A stretch of 7,856 bases of DNA from Dehalococcoidales bacterium (lineage in GTDB: Bacteria > Chloroflexota > Dehalococcoidia > Dehalococcoidales > UBA5760): positions 1 through 7,856 of the forward strand of contig JAGYOC010000197.1 in the NCBI GenBank assembly GCA_018399795.1, in the 5' to 3' direction. The position numbers and the translations under genes are program-made. The notes under the pieces are model-generated. The model saw only the letters and a program-made list of their open reading frames with translations, searched no databases and was not told the DNA's origin. Of this stretch, positions 1 to 5,475 are shown one piece after another; position 1 is the first letter of the stretch, and every line of letters begins with the position of its first letter.

Positions 1-705
1 ATTGCCGACGGCGATGTCATCGACCTCGGCATCTGCTTCCCGGACAGCTGGCAGGGCTGGCTGGTACCGACCTATGTCATCGAGGGCGATGCCGACCGTG
101 GCATCGAAGCATCGGCACCCGACCTGAAATCCGTTGATGACCTCCCCGACTACTGGGATCTATTCCCCGACCCCGAGAACCCCGACAAGGGCATCTTCTA
201 CTCCTGCATCGCCGGCTGGGAGTGCGAGAAGATTAACGAGGCCAAGTTCGAGGCCTACGGCCTGAACGACACCTACAATATCTTCCTGCCCGGCTCAGGC
301 GCCGCACTGGTAGCCTCCATGGCCAGCGCCTACGAGAAGGGCGAGCCCTGGTTCGGTTACTACTGGTCGCCGACCTGGCCCCTGGGCAAGTACGACCTGA
401 CTCCCATAGAGGAGCCTCCCTATGACGAAGCAGTATGGAACGATAACTACGGCTGTGCCTACCCCAACGTCGAGACGCACATCGTGGCCAACTCCTCGCT
501 TCCCGACAAGGCCCCGGATGTAGTGGAGTTCCTGGAGAGCTGGGAGAGTACGGCAGCACATGCCAACGACTTCCTCGCCTATATGGAAGAGAACGATGCT
601 ACCACGGAAGAGGCGGCCATTTACTTCCTCACCGAACACGATTCGGTATGGACCGAGTGGGTCCCGGCTGACATCGCCGCTGATGTCAAGTCAGCATTAC
701 CCTGA
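1..705 (+). CDS. Glycine betaine/choline ABC transporter substrate-binding protein (5' end missing)
   Basis: This is the C-terminal 234 residues of a periplasmic-type or lipid-anchored solute-binding protein of the OpuAC/ProX family. The reading frame is open from the first base of the window, so signal peptide and first lobe lie upstream. The frame contains the aromatic-rich stretches typical of quaternary-ammonium binders: DSWQGWLVPTY (about visible residues 15-25), a GWECEKIN segment near 77-84, and GYYWSPTWPLGKYDL at about 119-133, where tryptophans of such proteins form the aromatic box around the trimethylammonium group. The family assignment also follows from the next two genes, an OpuAA/ProV-like ATPase and an OpuAB/ProW-like permease, which follow on the same strand with a 38-base gap to the ATPase. 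The ligand (glycine betaine, proline betaine, choline or carnitine) cannot be fixed from sequence. The stop is TGA at 703-705. The family call is confident; the exact substrate is inference. Confidence 0.88.
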   Translation: MADGDVIDLGICFPDSWQGWLVPTYVIEGDADRGIEASAPDLKSVDDLPDYWDLFPDPENPDKGIFYSCIAGWECEKINEAKFEAYGLNDTYNIFLPGSGAALVASMASAYEKGEPWFGYYWSPTWPLGKYDLTPIEEPPYDEAVWNDNYGCAYPNVETHIVANSSLPDKAPDVVEFLESWESTAAHANDFLAYMEENDATTEEAAIYFLTEHDSVWTEWVPADIAADVKSALP

Positions 706-743
706 TAGACTTTCGCTACATAGCGAGATAAAGGGAGAAAATT

Positions 744-2030
744 TTGGTTAATAACGCTACCCCGGATAACGGTGATATTACCGTCGAGGTAAGCGGTCTC
801 TGGAAGGTCTTCGGCGCAAGGGCCGATGAGGTAATGCAATCGGAGATGCGCACCGCTGGCAAGCAGGAGATTATGCAGGAGACCAACTGCGTGATAGCGG
901 TGCGCGATGTCTCCTTCCAGGTAAGACGGGGTGAGATATTCGTCATAATGGGGCTTTCCGGAAGCGGCAAGTCCACCCTGATACGATGCGTGCTCCGCCT
1001 TATCGAGCCCACTCTGGGTAAGGTACTCATCAACGGCGAGGATATCTGCACCTATGAAGAAGAGCAGCTCATGCAGTTCCGCCGCCACAAAACCGGGATG
1101 ATATTCCAGTATTTCGGCCTGTTTCCCCACCGCACCGTTCTGGAGAACGTCGCCTACGGGCTGAAAGTGCAGGGTATGGGCAAAGAGGAGCGCTACGCCA
1201 AAGCAGGTGAGGTCATCGAAATGGTGGGGCTCGAGGGGTGGGAGAACTACTACCCGGGAGCCCTCAGCGGCGGCATGCAGCAACGTGTCGGAATCGCGCG
1301 TGCCCTCGCCATTGAACCGGATATCCTGCTCATGGACGAGCCCTTCAGCGGTCTGGACCCGCTGATACGCCGCCAGATGCAGGACCAGTTCATCGAGCTC
1401 CAGGAAAAGGTGCAGAAAACGATACTCTTCGTCACCCATGACCTGGATGAAGCATTGAAGCTGGGCACCCATATCGCCATTATGAGGGACGGGGAAATCA
1501 TCCAGACGGGCACCCCGGAAGAGGTAATCGTCTCCCCGGGAGACGATTACGTTCAGCGTTTCGTTCAGGACGCATCCGCAGCCAAGGTGGTAACGGCAAG
1601 CTTTATAATGGAGCAGCCCAACGTCCTCATCTACGAGTGGCAGGGGCCCAAGGCAGCAATGCACCGGTTGAGAACCTCCAAGCTTTCCAGCGCCTTCCTG
1701 GTGGCAAGAGGAGACCGATACCTCGGGCTGGTAACCGAGGAGCGCCTCATCGAGCTATTCCGCAACAAGGGAACATCCCTGAAGGATGCAATGCAGCCGC
1801 ACGTGCCCCCCTGCACTCCGGATATGGTCATCGAAGACCTGATGCCGCTAGCTGTATCCACAGAATTTCCCATACCGGTCGTAGATGATAACGGCAGGCT
1901 TCTCGGCGAGATACACATCAGCACCATCATGCTCGCCATGATAAAGGAGAAGCAGATAGAAGAGGAGGAATCAGGGAAAGAGGTGAATGACACGGAGGGC
2001 GAAAACAAGGGGGAGGAGCAAGATGTTTGA
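744..2030 (+). CDS. Glycine betaine/proline ABC transporter ATP-binding protein with CBS region (OpuAA/ProV type)
   Basis: ATPase subunit that powers uptake of a compatible solute through the permease encoded next. It has 428 residues and begins at a TTG codon preceded by AAGGGAG at 731-737 (6-base spacer); no ATG sits nearby in frame before residue 31. All ABC motifs are present: Walker A GLSGSGKST at residues 70-78, Q-loop Gln122, signature LSGGMQQR at 174-181, Walker B ILLMDEP with Asp198-Glu199, and H-loop His232. An N-terminal segment of about 50 residues precedes the P-loop core, as in ProV/OpuAA. Residues about 285-400 form the CBS-type regulatory region of this family. The last 24 residues are strongly acidic (11 Asp/Glu, 2 Lys), recalling the anionic tail of OpuA-type importers that respond to ionic strength. 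The stop overlaps the permease start by eight bases, so the two are probably translationally coupled. Confidence 0.93.
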   Translation: MVNNATPDNGDITVEVSGLWKVFGARADEVMQSEMRTAGKQEIMQETNCVIAVRDVSFQVRRGEIFVIMGLSGSGKSTLIRCVLRLIEPTLGKVLINGEDICTYEEEQLMQFRRHKTGMIFQYFGLFPHRTVLENVAYGLKVQGMGKEERYAKAGEVIEMVGLEGWENYYPGALSGGMQQRVGIARALAIEPDILLMDEPFSGLDPLIRRQMQDQFIELQEKVQKTILFVTHDLDEALKLGTHIAIMRDGEIIQTGTPEEVIVSPGDDYVQRFVQDASAAKVVTASFIMEQPNVLIYEWQGPKAAMHRLRTSKLSSAFLVARGDRYLGLVTEERLIELFRNKGTSLKDAMQPHVPPCTPDMVIEDLMPLAVSTEFPIPVVDDNGRLLGEIHISTIMLAMIKEKQIEEEESGKEVNDTEGENKGEEQDV

Positions 2031-2892
2031 GTTCCCGTCAGTAATCCAGATTCCCCTCGCCGAAGTGGTTGATGTCATTGTTCACTGGCTGCTGATACAC
2101 TGGGCAATATTCTTCGACGCCATCAGCACTGCCGTGCTCTACGTTCTAATGACCCTGGAGCGCTTCTTCCTGTGGCTACCCTGGTTTGTCGTTGTCGGGC
2201 TGGTGGGTGGTCTTGCCTGGTGGGCGATACGTCGCTGGTGGGGCATTGTGCTCCTGGCAGGATCACTGATAGTGGTCGGGAGCTTCGGCTACTGGCAAGA
2301 GGCCATGCAGACGCTATCCATCATCGTGGTTGCGGTGATCATTTCCCTGGCCGTGGGTATCCCCACCGGTATCCTGATGGCGCGCAGCGACCGGGTGGAA
2401 TCGATAATAAGACCGGTACTGGATGCCATGCAGACCATGCCCAGTTTCGTCTACCTGGTGCCGGCTCTGATGTTCTTTGGACTGGGCAAGGTACCCGCCG
2501 TTTTTGCCACCGTTATCTACGCCATGCCACCGGTCATCCGCCTCACCAACGTGGGTATCCGCCAGGTTTCCAAGGATGTGGTGGAGGCAGCCAGGGCCTT
2601 CGGTTCGAGCTGGCGGCAGGTGCTATTCGAGGTACAGCTACCGCTGGCCGTTCCATCGATTATGGTGGGCATCAACCAGACCACCATGATGGCACTGGCG
2701 ATGGTGGTAATTGCCTCGATGATTGGTGCCCGCGGCCTGGGTCTCGAGGTACTGATATCCATCAACCGTATCGAGGTCGGACGCGGTGCCGAAGCTGGCC
2801 TTTCCATCGTGCTGATTGCCATCATTATCGACCGCATCAGCCACGCCATTGCCTCAAGACAGGATTACACAGCCAAAACCAAGGCCGAATAA
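2023..2892 (+). CDS. Glycine betaine/proline ABC transporter permease (OpuAB/ProW type)
   Basis: Integral membrane subunit that forms the translocation path of the importer. I chose ATG 2023 over the in-frame upstream ATG at 1987 because a very strong GGGGGAGGAG lies at 2010-2019 directly before it, and because the ATG lies within the end of the ATPase gene (eight-base overlap), a usual arrangement for coupled subunits. This gives 289 residues. Hydrophobic segments begin near residues 18, 54, 74 and 98 and continue to the C-terminus. The EAA loop, the ATPase contact site of ABC importers, reads EAARAFGSSWRQ from residue 188 and is followed by LPLAVPSIMVGINQT, typical of the ProW family. The segment from about residue 95 to 280 is the conserved BPD-type permease core; the first 90 residues are an extra hydrophobic N-terminal part also seen in ProW. 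No binding-protein domain is fused, consistent with the separate binding protein upstream. Confidence 0.93.
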   Translation: MFEFPSVIQIPLAEVVDVIVHWLLIHWAIFFDAISTAVLYVLMTLERFFLWLPWFVVVGLVGGLAWWAIRRWWGIVLLAGSLIVVGSFGYWQEAMQTLSIIVVAVIISLAVGIPTGILMARSDRVESIIRPVLDAMQTMPSFVYLVPALMFFGLGKVPAVFATVIYAMPPVIRLTNVGIRQVSKDVVEAARAFGSSWRQVLFEVQLPLAVPSIMVGINQTTMMALAMVVIASMIGARGLGLEVLISINRIEVGRGAEAGLSIVLIAIIIDRISHAIASRQDYTAKTKAE

Positions 2893-2920
2893 GAGACCTG
2901 AATATATCAGCGTTAAATAG

Positions 2921-2988
2921 AATATGGCGGCGAGAACCGGTTGTTGCCCATCTAATCGATGGTGACGGAAAGTTCGAGCCGCCATATT
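2921..2988. repeat. Imperfect inverted repeat between convergent genes, possible bidirectional terminator
   Basis: AATATGGCGGC at 2921-2931 is matched exactly by its reverse complement at 2978-2988 (11 bp). Inside lie two facing G/A mismatches (2932-2933 against 2976-2977), then a further 4-bp match (2934-2937 with 2972-2975). A small inner hairpin, CCATC/GATGG, sits at 2949-2953 and 2959-2963. One arm is intergenic downstream of the permease; the other lies in the last codons of the minus-strand lipoprotein gene. Position at a convergent gene junction suggests a transcription end for one or both genes, but the T runs that follow on either strand are short, so a classical intrinsic terminator is not certain. 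Confidence 0.4.
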
Positions 2989-3389
2989 TCGCTATCATTG
3001 CTTTCTGACGGATAGCCACTCTGGATGGTTACCCGGCCCGTTCCCTCTTCTACAGCCCGGAAGATCCATACTTCCTGCCCCGGCGCACCACCCAGTGGTA
3101 TCATGACAGATTTATGGCCGGTCTGTGCCATGAGCGAATCGTCACTGATCGCCGCTTTTTCAGGCCATTTCCAGGCGGAGGAAGGGTTACCGCACAGGCT
3201 GATTTTGAACGAACTACCGGCCGGCACCACCATTTCCCTGACCACCACGTTTTCCCGGTAGAAATCGTCGCATGAGACCCTGACTACAGCTTCATTCCGC
3301 GAGCAAGCGGGCAAAAGCAGGCTGGTAGCCAAGATAGCCGAAGCCAGTATCAATACCTTTTTCCGAACCGCCCGCCTTTCGTTATTCAT
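2952..3389 (-). CDS. Small lipoprotein resembling protease inhibitor I42 (chagasin-like)
   Basis: Predicted 145-residue exported lipoprotein. ATG at 3389-3387 (minus) gives a basic start followed by a hydrophobic stretch (about residues 12-27) ending in the lipobox LLLPAC, with Cys29 as the lipidated residue. An upstream in-frame ATG at 3446 would add 19 residues before the signal and is less likely; AGAAGAGG lies about 13 bases ahead of the chosen start, a rather long spacer. The mature part resembles the beta-sandwich I42 inhibitors of papain-type cysteine proteases: GNPSSAWKW at residues 67-75 corresponds to the family's NPTTGYxW loop, and GAPGQ...WIFRAVEEGTGRVTI at about 101-122 to the GxxG and central strand region. 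The usual RPW loop is not recognisable; the position reads YPSE. Whether it still inhibits a protease is therefore open. It lies downstream of the tRNA cluster on the same strand, with no clear promoter of its own. Confidence 0.72.
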   Translation of the reverse strand: MNNERRAVRKKVLILASAILATSLLLPACSRNEAVVRVSCDDFYRENVVVREMVVPAGSSFKISLCGNPSSAWKWPEKAAISDDSLMAQTGHKSVMIPLGGAPGQEVWIFRAVEEGTGRVTIQSGYPSESNDSEIWRLELSVTID

Positions 3390-3508
3390 TTCTCGACAAA
3401 GACCTCTTCTGGCAGCAATAACAGAGATATGTAGCAAAGCCGTCATCAGGACATTAAAAGGCCTGCTTAGCAGTCATGGAACCACGATGATCTTCTCGGC
3501 AAATCCTG

Positions 3509-3597
3509 TGGTGCCGGAAGTCGGACTCGAACCGACACGGGGATTGCTCCCCAACAGTTTTTGAGACTGTCGCGTCTACCTCTTCCGCCATTCCGGC
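3509..3597 (-). tRNA. tRNA-Leu (anticodon CAA), CCA encoded
   Basis: On the minus strand the gene starts GCCGGAATGGCGGAAG and ends TTCCGGC plus discriminator A (3512) plus encoded CCA (3511-3509). The 7-bp acceptor stem pairs fully. The anticodon arm is ACAGT / CTCAAAA / ACTGT, giving anticodon CAA, which reads UUG leucine codons. A long variable arm with GGGG/CCCC pairing and the T arm GTCGG-TTCGAGT-CCGAC fit a class II leucine tRNA. It is the last of three tRNAs in the transcript and starts only three bases after the end of tRNA-Gly. Confidence 0.96.
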
Positions 3598-3600
3598 AAA

Positions 3601-3672
3601 AGCGGAAGACGAGATTCGAACTCGCGACCCTCTCCTTGGCAAGGAGATGCTCTACCGCTGAGCCACTTCCGC
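3601..3672 (-). tRNA. tRNA-Gly (anticodon GCC), CCA not encoded
   Basis: On the minus strand the gene begins GCGGAAGTGGCTCAGCGG and closes with CTTCCGC and discriminator T at 3601. The anticodon arm TCTCC / TTGCCAA / GGAGA gives anticodon GCC, which reads GGC and GGU glycine codons. The D arm (GCTCAGCGGTAGAGC) and T arm (CGAGTTCGAATCTCG) are complete. The next three bases are TTT followed at once by tRNA-Leu, so the CCA end must be added after transcription, unlike in its two neighbours. Confidence 0.96.
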
Positions 3673-3683
3673 CTGTAACCTGA

Positions 3684-3759
<76 letters not shown>

Positions 3760-3768
3760 ACAGGTGTA

Positions 3769-3797
3769 ATTGTAACCGCTGGAGGCAGAAATTTCAA
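3769..3797 (-). promoter_or_regulatory. Promoter of the tRNA-Phe-Gly-Leu cluster
   Basis: On the minus strand TTGAAA (3797-3792) is followed after exactly 17 bases by TACAAT (3774-3769), each one mismatch from the sigma70-type consensus. Transcription would start near 3762, leaving only about three bases before the mature 5' end of tRNA-Phe. Confidence 0.75.
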
Positions 3798-3806
3798 CCT
3801 CAGGTA

Positions 3807-3835
3807 TTGACAGAAACCAGGTTTGAGTCTATGAT
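3807..3835 (+). promoter_or_regulatory. Promoter of the DUF4870-like gene
   Basis: TTGACA at 3807-3812, a perfect -35 box, is followed after 17 bases by TATGAT at 3830-3835, one mismatch from the -10 consensus. The start would fall near 3842, giving a leader of about 70 bases before the ATG at 3912. It stands back to back with the tRNA promoter, the two -35 boxes being 9 bases apart. Confidence 0.75.
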
Positions 3836-3862
3836 ATTATGGCACCGCAATAGAGAAAGGGG

Positions 3863-3911
3863 TATGCCTCCTTCTTGAGAGCAGGTAGTTTTTGGCATCA
3901 GGAGGTCTCAA
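3863..3911 (+). promoter_or_regulatory. Leader with possible masking of the ribosome binding site
   Basis: CCTCCT at 3867-3872 is fully complementary to the Shine-Dalgarno sequence AGGAGG at 3900-3905. ATGCC at 3864-3868 can instead pair with GGCAT at 3894-3898. Because both pairings use bases 3867-3868 they exclude each other, so the leader could switch between a masked and an open ribosome site. This is read from complementarity only, with no known riboswitch class recognised. Confidence 0.3.
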
Positions 3912-4331
3912 ATGGTCCCACCGGAGGAACAAGAACCAAAGGATTCGGATACACAAATGAAGCAGAACAAGGCAGGAATGCTTTGCTATGCCGGTTTCTG
4001 GGTAACGGGTATAATCTTTCTCATCATCGAGAAGAAAAACAAGCTGGTGCGCTTCCATGCCATGCAGTCACTGGTAACCTTCGGCATACTGAACATTATA
4101 TGGGGTATCGCCAACACCTTCCGCTGGGCTGCCTGGACATTTACCGGCGGATTCGGCTTCTCCTACGCCCAGTGGCTTGCCGGCTCGATCGTATTCGGCA
4201 TTTTCTTCGCCATCTGGTGGATACTTTGGGCAATCCTCATGCGCCGAACCTACAAGGGCAGGATGTACCGGGTGCCCTGGTTTGGCAATATAGCCGAGAA
4301 ATGCCTCAACAAGCTGGATGCAAAAAAGTAG
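3912..4331 (+). CDS. Small membrane protein, DUF4870/Tic20-like family
   Basis: Predicted 139-residue membrane protein of unknown function. ATG 3912 has an ideal AGGAGG at 3900-3905 with a 6-base spacer. A charged N-terminus (to about residue 20) precedes a hydrophobic segment at about 23-40, the charged loop EKKNKLVRFHAMQSL at about 40-55, a second segment at about 55-68, and a third at about 88-110. The C-terminus ends in YKGRMYRVPWFGNIAEKCLNK. The pattern 'K-x-VRFHAMQSL' in the first loop and 'Y-x-VP-x-GNIAEK' at the end is the hallmark of the DUF4870 / UPF0132 group of small membrane proteins related to Tic20. It is a single-gene unit with its own promoter, flanked by tRNAs on the other strand and the pantothenate operon downstream, and the context gives no hint of its role. 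Confidence 0.85.
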   Translation: MVPPEEQEPKDSDTQMKQNKAGMLCYAGFWVTGIIFLIIEKKNKLVRFHAMQSLVTFGILNIIWGIANTFRWAAWTFTGGFGFSYAQWLAGSIVFGIFFAIWWILWAILMRRTYKGRMYRVPWFGNIAEKCLNKLDAKK

Positions 4332-4364
4332 TTCCTGACTTGGTGTAACTGCAAGAAACAGCGA

Positions 4365-4380
4365 ATTCCTTGACAGGAAT
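4365..4380. promoter_or_regulatory. Palindrome overlapping the -35 box upstream of the pan operon, possible operator
   Basis: ATTCCT (4365-4370) and AGGAAT (4375-4380) are perfect inverted repeats around TGAC and enclose the TTGACA -35 box at 4370-4375. A repressor bound here would cover the promoter. It could instead be a short hairpin at the end of the upstream gene, but no T run follows it. Confidence 0.35.
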
Positions 4381-4413
4381 ATCGGTTGTTGATTATGCTT
4401 TTCCTGCTATAAT
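4370..4413 (+). promoter_or_regulatory. Promoter region of the pantothenate operon
   Basis: Two overlapping candidates are visible. The first is TTGACA (4370-4375) with an 18-base spacer to TATGCT (4394-4399). The second is an extended -10, TGCTATAAT at 4405-4413, with a perfect TATAAT at 4408-4413 and a weak TTGTTG (4386-4391) 16 bases upstream. Starts would fall near 4406 or 4420, leaving a leader of roughly 170-180 bases before the first gene. No other promoter of similar quality is seen before panD, panB or panC. Confidence 0.65.
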
Positions 4414-4587
4414 TGAATGGCCATCGACCGTAATGGCGGTGAGCCAGTTGGGTGAATTAACATATTCTGGTGGTCGCTTGGATCTGTTATGACCGGGACG
4501 GCAAATTGTAAAGGATTTTGATCAGTAATGCCTTCTCTGTTATCTGGCAGAGGAGGCATTAGTACTTTATAAGGGGTACAGATAGTT
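4414..4587 (+). promoter_or_regulatory. Long structured leader of the pantothenate operon, candidate pan-type RNA
   Basis: The leader holds no gene. Near its 5' end, 4418-4446 can fold into a stem-loop with single-base bulges: ACCG (4427-4430) pairs with CGGT (4437-4440) around the loop TAATGG, then G4426 bulges, TC pairs with GA, A4423 bulges and pairing continues outward. CCAG (4444-4447) can also pair with CTGG (4467-4470). A second, very regular hairpin is listed separately. A leader RNA called the pan motif, a stem-loop with two conserved bulged A residues and often in tandem, is known upstream of panB/panC/panD operons in Chloroflexi, Firmicutes and Deltaproteobacteria. Place and gene context match; I cannot confirm the consensus by eye. 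Confidence 0.35.
4526..4561 (+). promoter_or_regulatory. 14-bp hairpin just upstream of the first pan-operon gene
   Basis: Bases 4526-4539 pair with 4548-4561 over 14 bp with a single G-T wobble and an 8-base loop (TTATCTGG). The right arm carries AGGAGG (4551-4556), but it lies about 30 bases before the ATG, too far to act as its ribosome site; AAGGGG at 4571-4575 is nearer. No T run follows, so it is not a classical terminator. It may belong to a leader RNA or protect the transcript. Confidence 0.5.
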
Positions 4588-5475
4588 ATGGTCAAGCTTG
4601 GCTTTATCGGGGCAGGCACGGTCGGTACCGCTCTGGCCATCCGGTTAAGGGAGAAGGGTTACCCGGTGGTAGCCGCAGCCAGCCGGAGCCGGTCTTCGGC
4701 AGAAAAGCTGGCACAGAGGGTAACCGGATGCACTGCGGTCGGAAGGAGCCAGGATGTGGCTGACTCCGCCGAGCTCGTCTTCATTACCACCCCGGATAAT
4801 GCCATCGCCTCGGTTGCCGGGGAAGTAAAATGGCACCCGGGACAGGGGGTGGTCCACTGTTGCGGAGCCGAGTCAACCTCAGTTCTCGAAGCCGCCCGGA
4901 AATCAGGCGCGCGCGCCGGCGCCTTTCACCCCCTGCAGACCTTCGCTAGCGTGGAAAAGGCCCTCGAAAATATCCCCGGATCTACCATTGCCATCGAGGC
5001 CGATGCAGAACTGCTGGAAACACTGAAGGATATCGCCGGAGACCTGGAAGGCCACTGGATTGAACTGAAGGCAGAGCACCGCGCCGTGTATCATGCCTCC
5101 GCCGTAATCGCCTGTAATTACCTGGTAACCCTGGAGAAACTCGCCACCGATATCTGGCATACCTTCGGTATCCCGAGGCAGCAGGCCGTGCAGGCGCTGT
5201 TACCGTTGATAAAAGGCACCATCCGCAATATCGAAAACGTGGGCATTCCCGATTGCCTTACCGGCCCAATCGCCCGGGGGGACGTAGCCACGGTAAAAAA
5301 ACACCTCGAGGAACTCGAACGGTCATCCCCGGAACTGACTTCCACCTACCGGGAACTGGGCCTGAAGACCATACCGATAGCCCGTGACAAAGGCAGGATA
5401 GATGAAGACAGCGCCGGGGAGCTGGAGGCTGTACTTTCCGGATATTGGGCATTGAGAGGAGAAACATCGAAATGA
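4588..5475 (+). CDS. Rossmann-like and DUF2520 domain protein, candidate ketopantoate reductase
   Basis: A 295-residue NADP-binding dehydrogenase-like protein. An N-terminal Rossmann fold begins directly after the start (VKLGFIGAGTVGTA), with the dinucleotide loop GAGTVG at residues 8-13. Strand 2 ends in SRSRSSAEK (32-40), where basic residues suggest preference for NADP(H). Residues HPLQTF at 114-119 and K161 followed by YHASAVIACN (168-177) are characteristic of the C-terminal all-helical DUF2520 domain, analogous to the catalytic Lys/Asn region of beta-hydroxyacid dehydrogenases and PanE. The gene leads the operon; its TGA overlaps the panD ATG by four bases, so panD is translationally coupled to it. 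The operon lacks a classical panE, so conversion of ketopantoate to pantoate is the likely task. An alternative ketopantoate reductase, PanG, was described in Francisella; I believe it belongs to this group but cannot verify that here. Family call strong, function inferred. Confidence 0.88.
   Translation: MVKLGFIGAGTVGTALAIRLREKGYPVVAAASRSRSSAEKLAQRVTGCTAVGRSQDVADSAELVFITTPDNAIASVAGEVKWHPGQGVVHCCGAESTSVLEAARKSGARAGAFHPLQTFASVEKALENIPGSTIAIEADAELLETLKDIAGDLEGHWIELKAEHRAVYHASAVIACNYLVTLEKLATDIWHTFGIPRQQAVQALLPLIKGTIRNIENVGIPDCLTGPIARGDVATVKKHLEELERSSPELTSTYRELGLKTIPIARDKGRIDEDSAGELEAVLSGYWALRGETSK

Noticed and set aside
621..1664. A 347-codon open frame on the minus strand opposite the ABC ATPase gene
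   Set aside because: It lies wholly against a well-supported ATPase with all motifs, its product has no recognisable domain, and long antisense frames are common opposite GC-rich genes.
2172..3008. A 278-codon plus-strand frame within and past the permease gene
   Set aside because: It overlaps the permease in another frame, and its product is rich in His, Arg and Gly without membrane segments or domain likeness.
3463..3473. Small palindrome CTGCTTAGCAG after the tRNA cluster as terminator
   Set aside because: The stem is only about 4 bp and the T run that follows on the minus strand is only four bases, so support is too weak.
3875..4348. A 157-codon plus-strand frame overlapping the DUF4870-like gene
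   Set aside because: The overlapping frame starting at 3912 has an ideal ribosome site, membrane segments and family motifs; this one has none.
4526..4561. Intrinsic terminator of the DUF4870-like gene
   Set aside because: It lies almost 200 bases after that gene, downstream of a good promoter, and is not followed by a T run.
5445..5471. Extended panD start at TTG 5445
   Set aside because: ATG 5472 overlaps the upstream stop in the usual ATGA manner and gives the normal PanD N-terminus.
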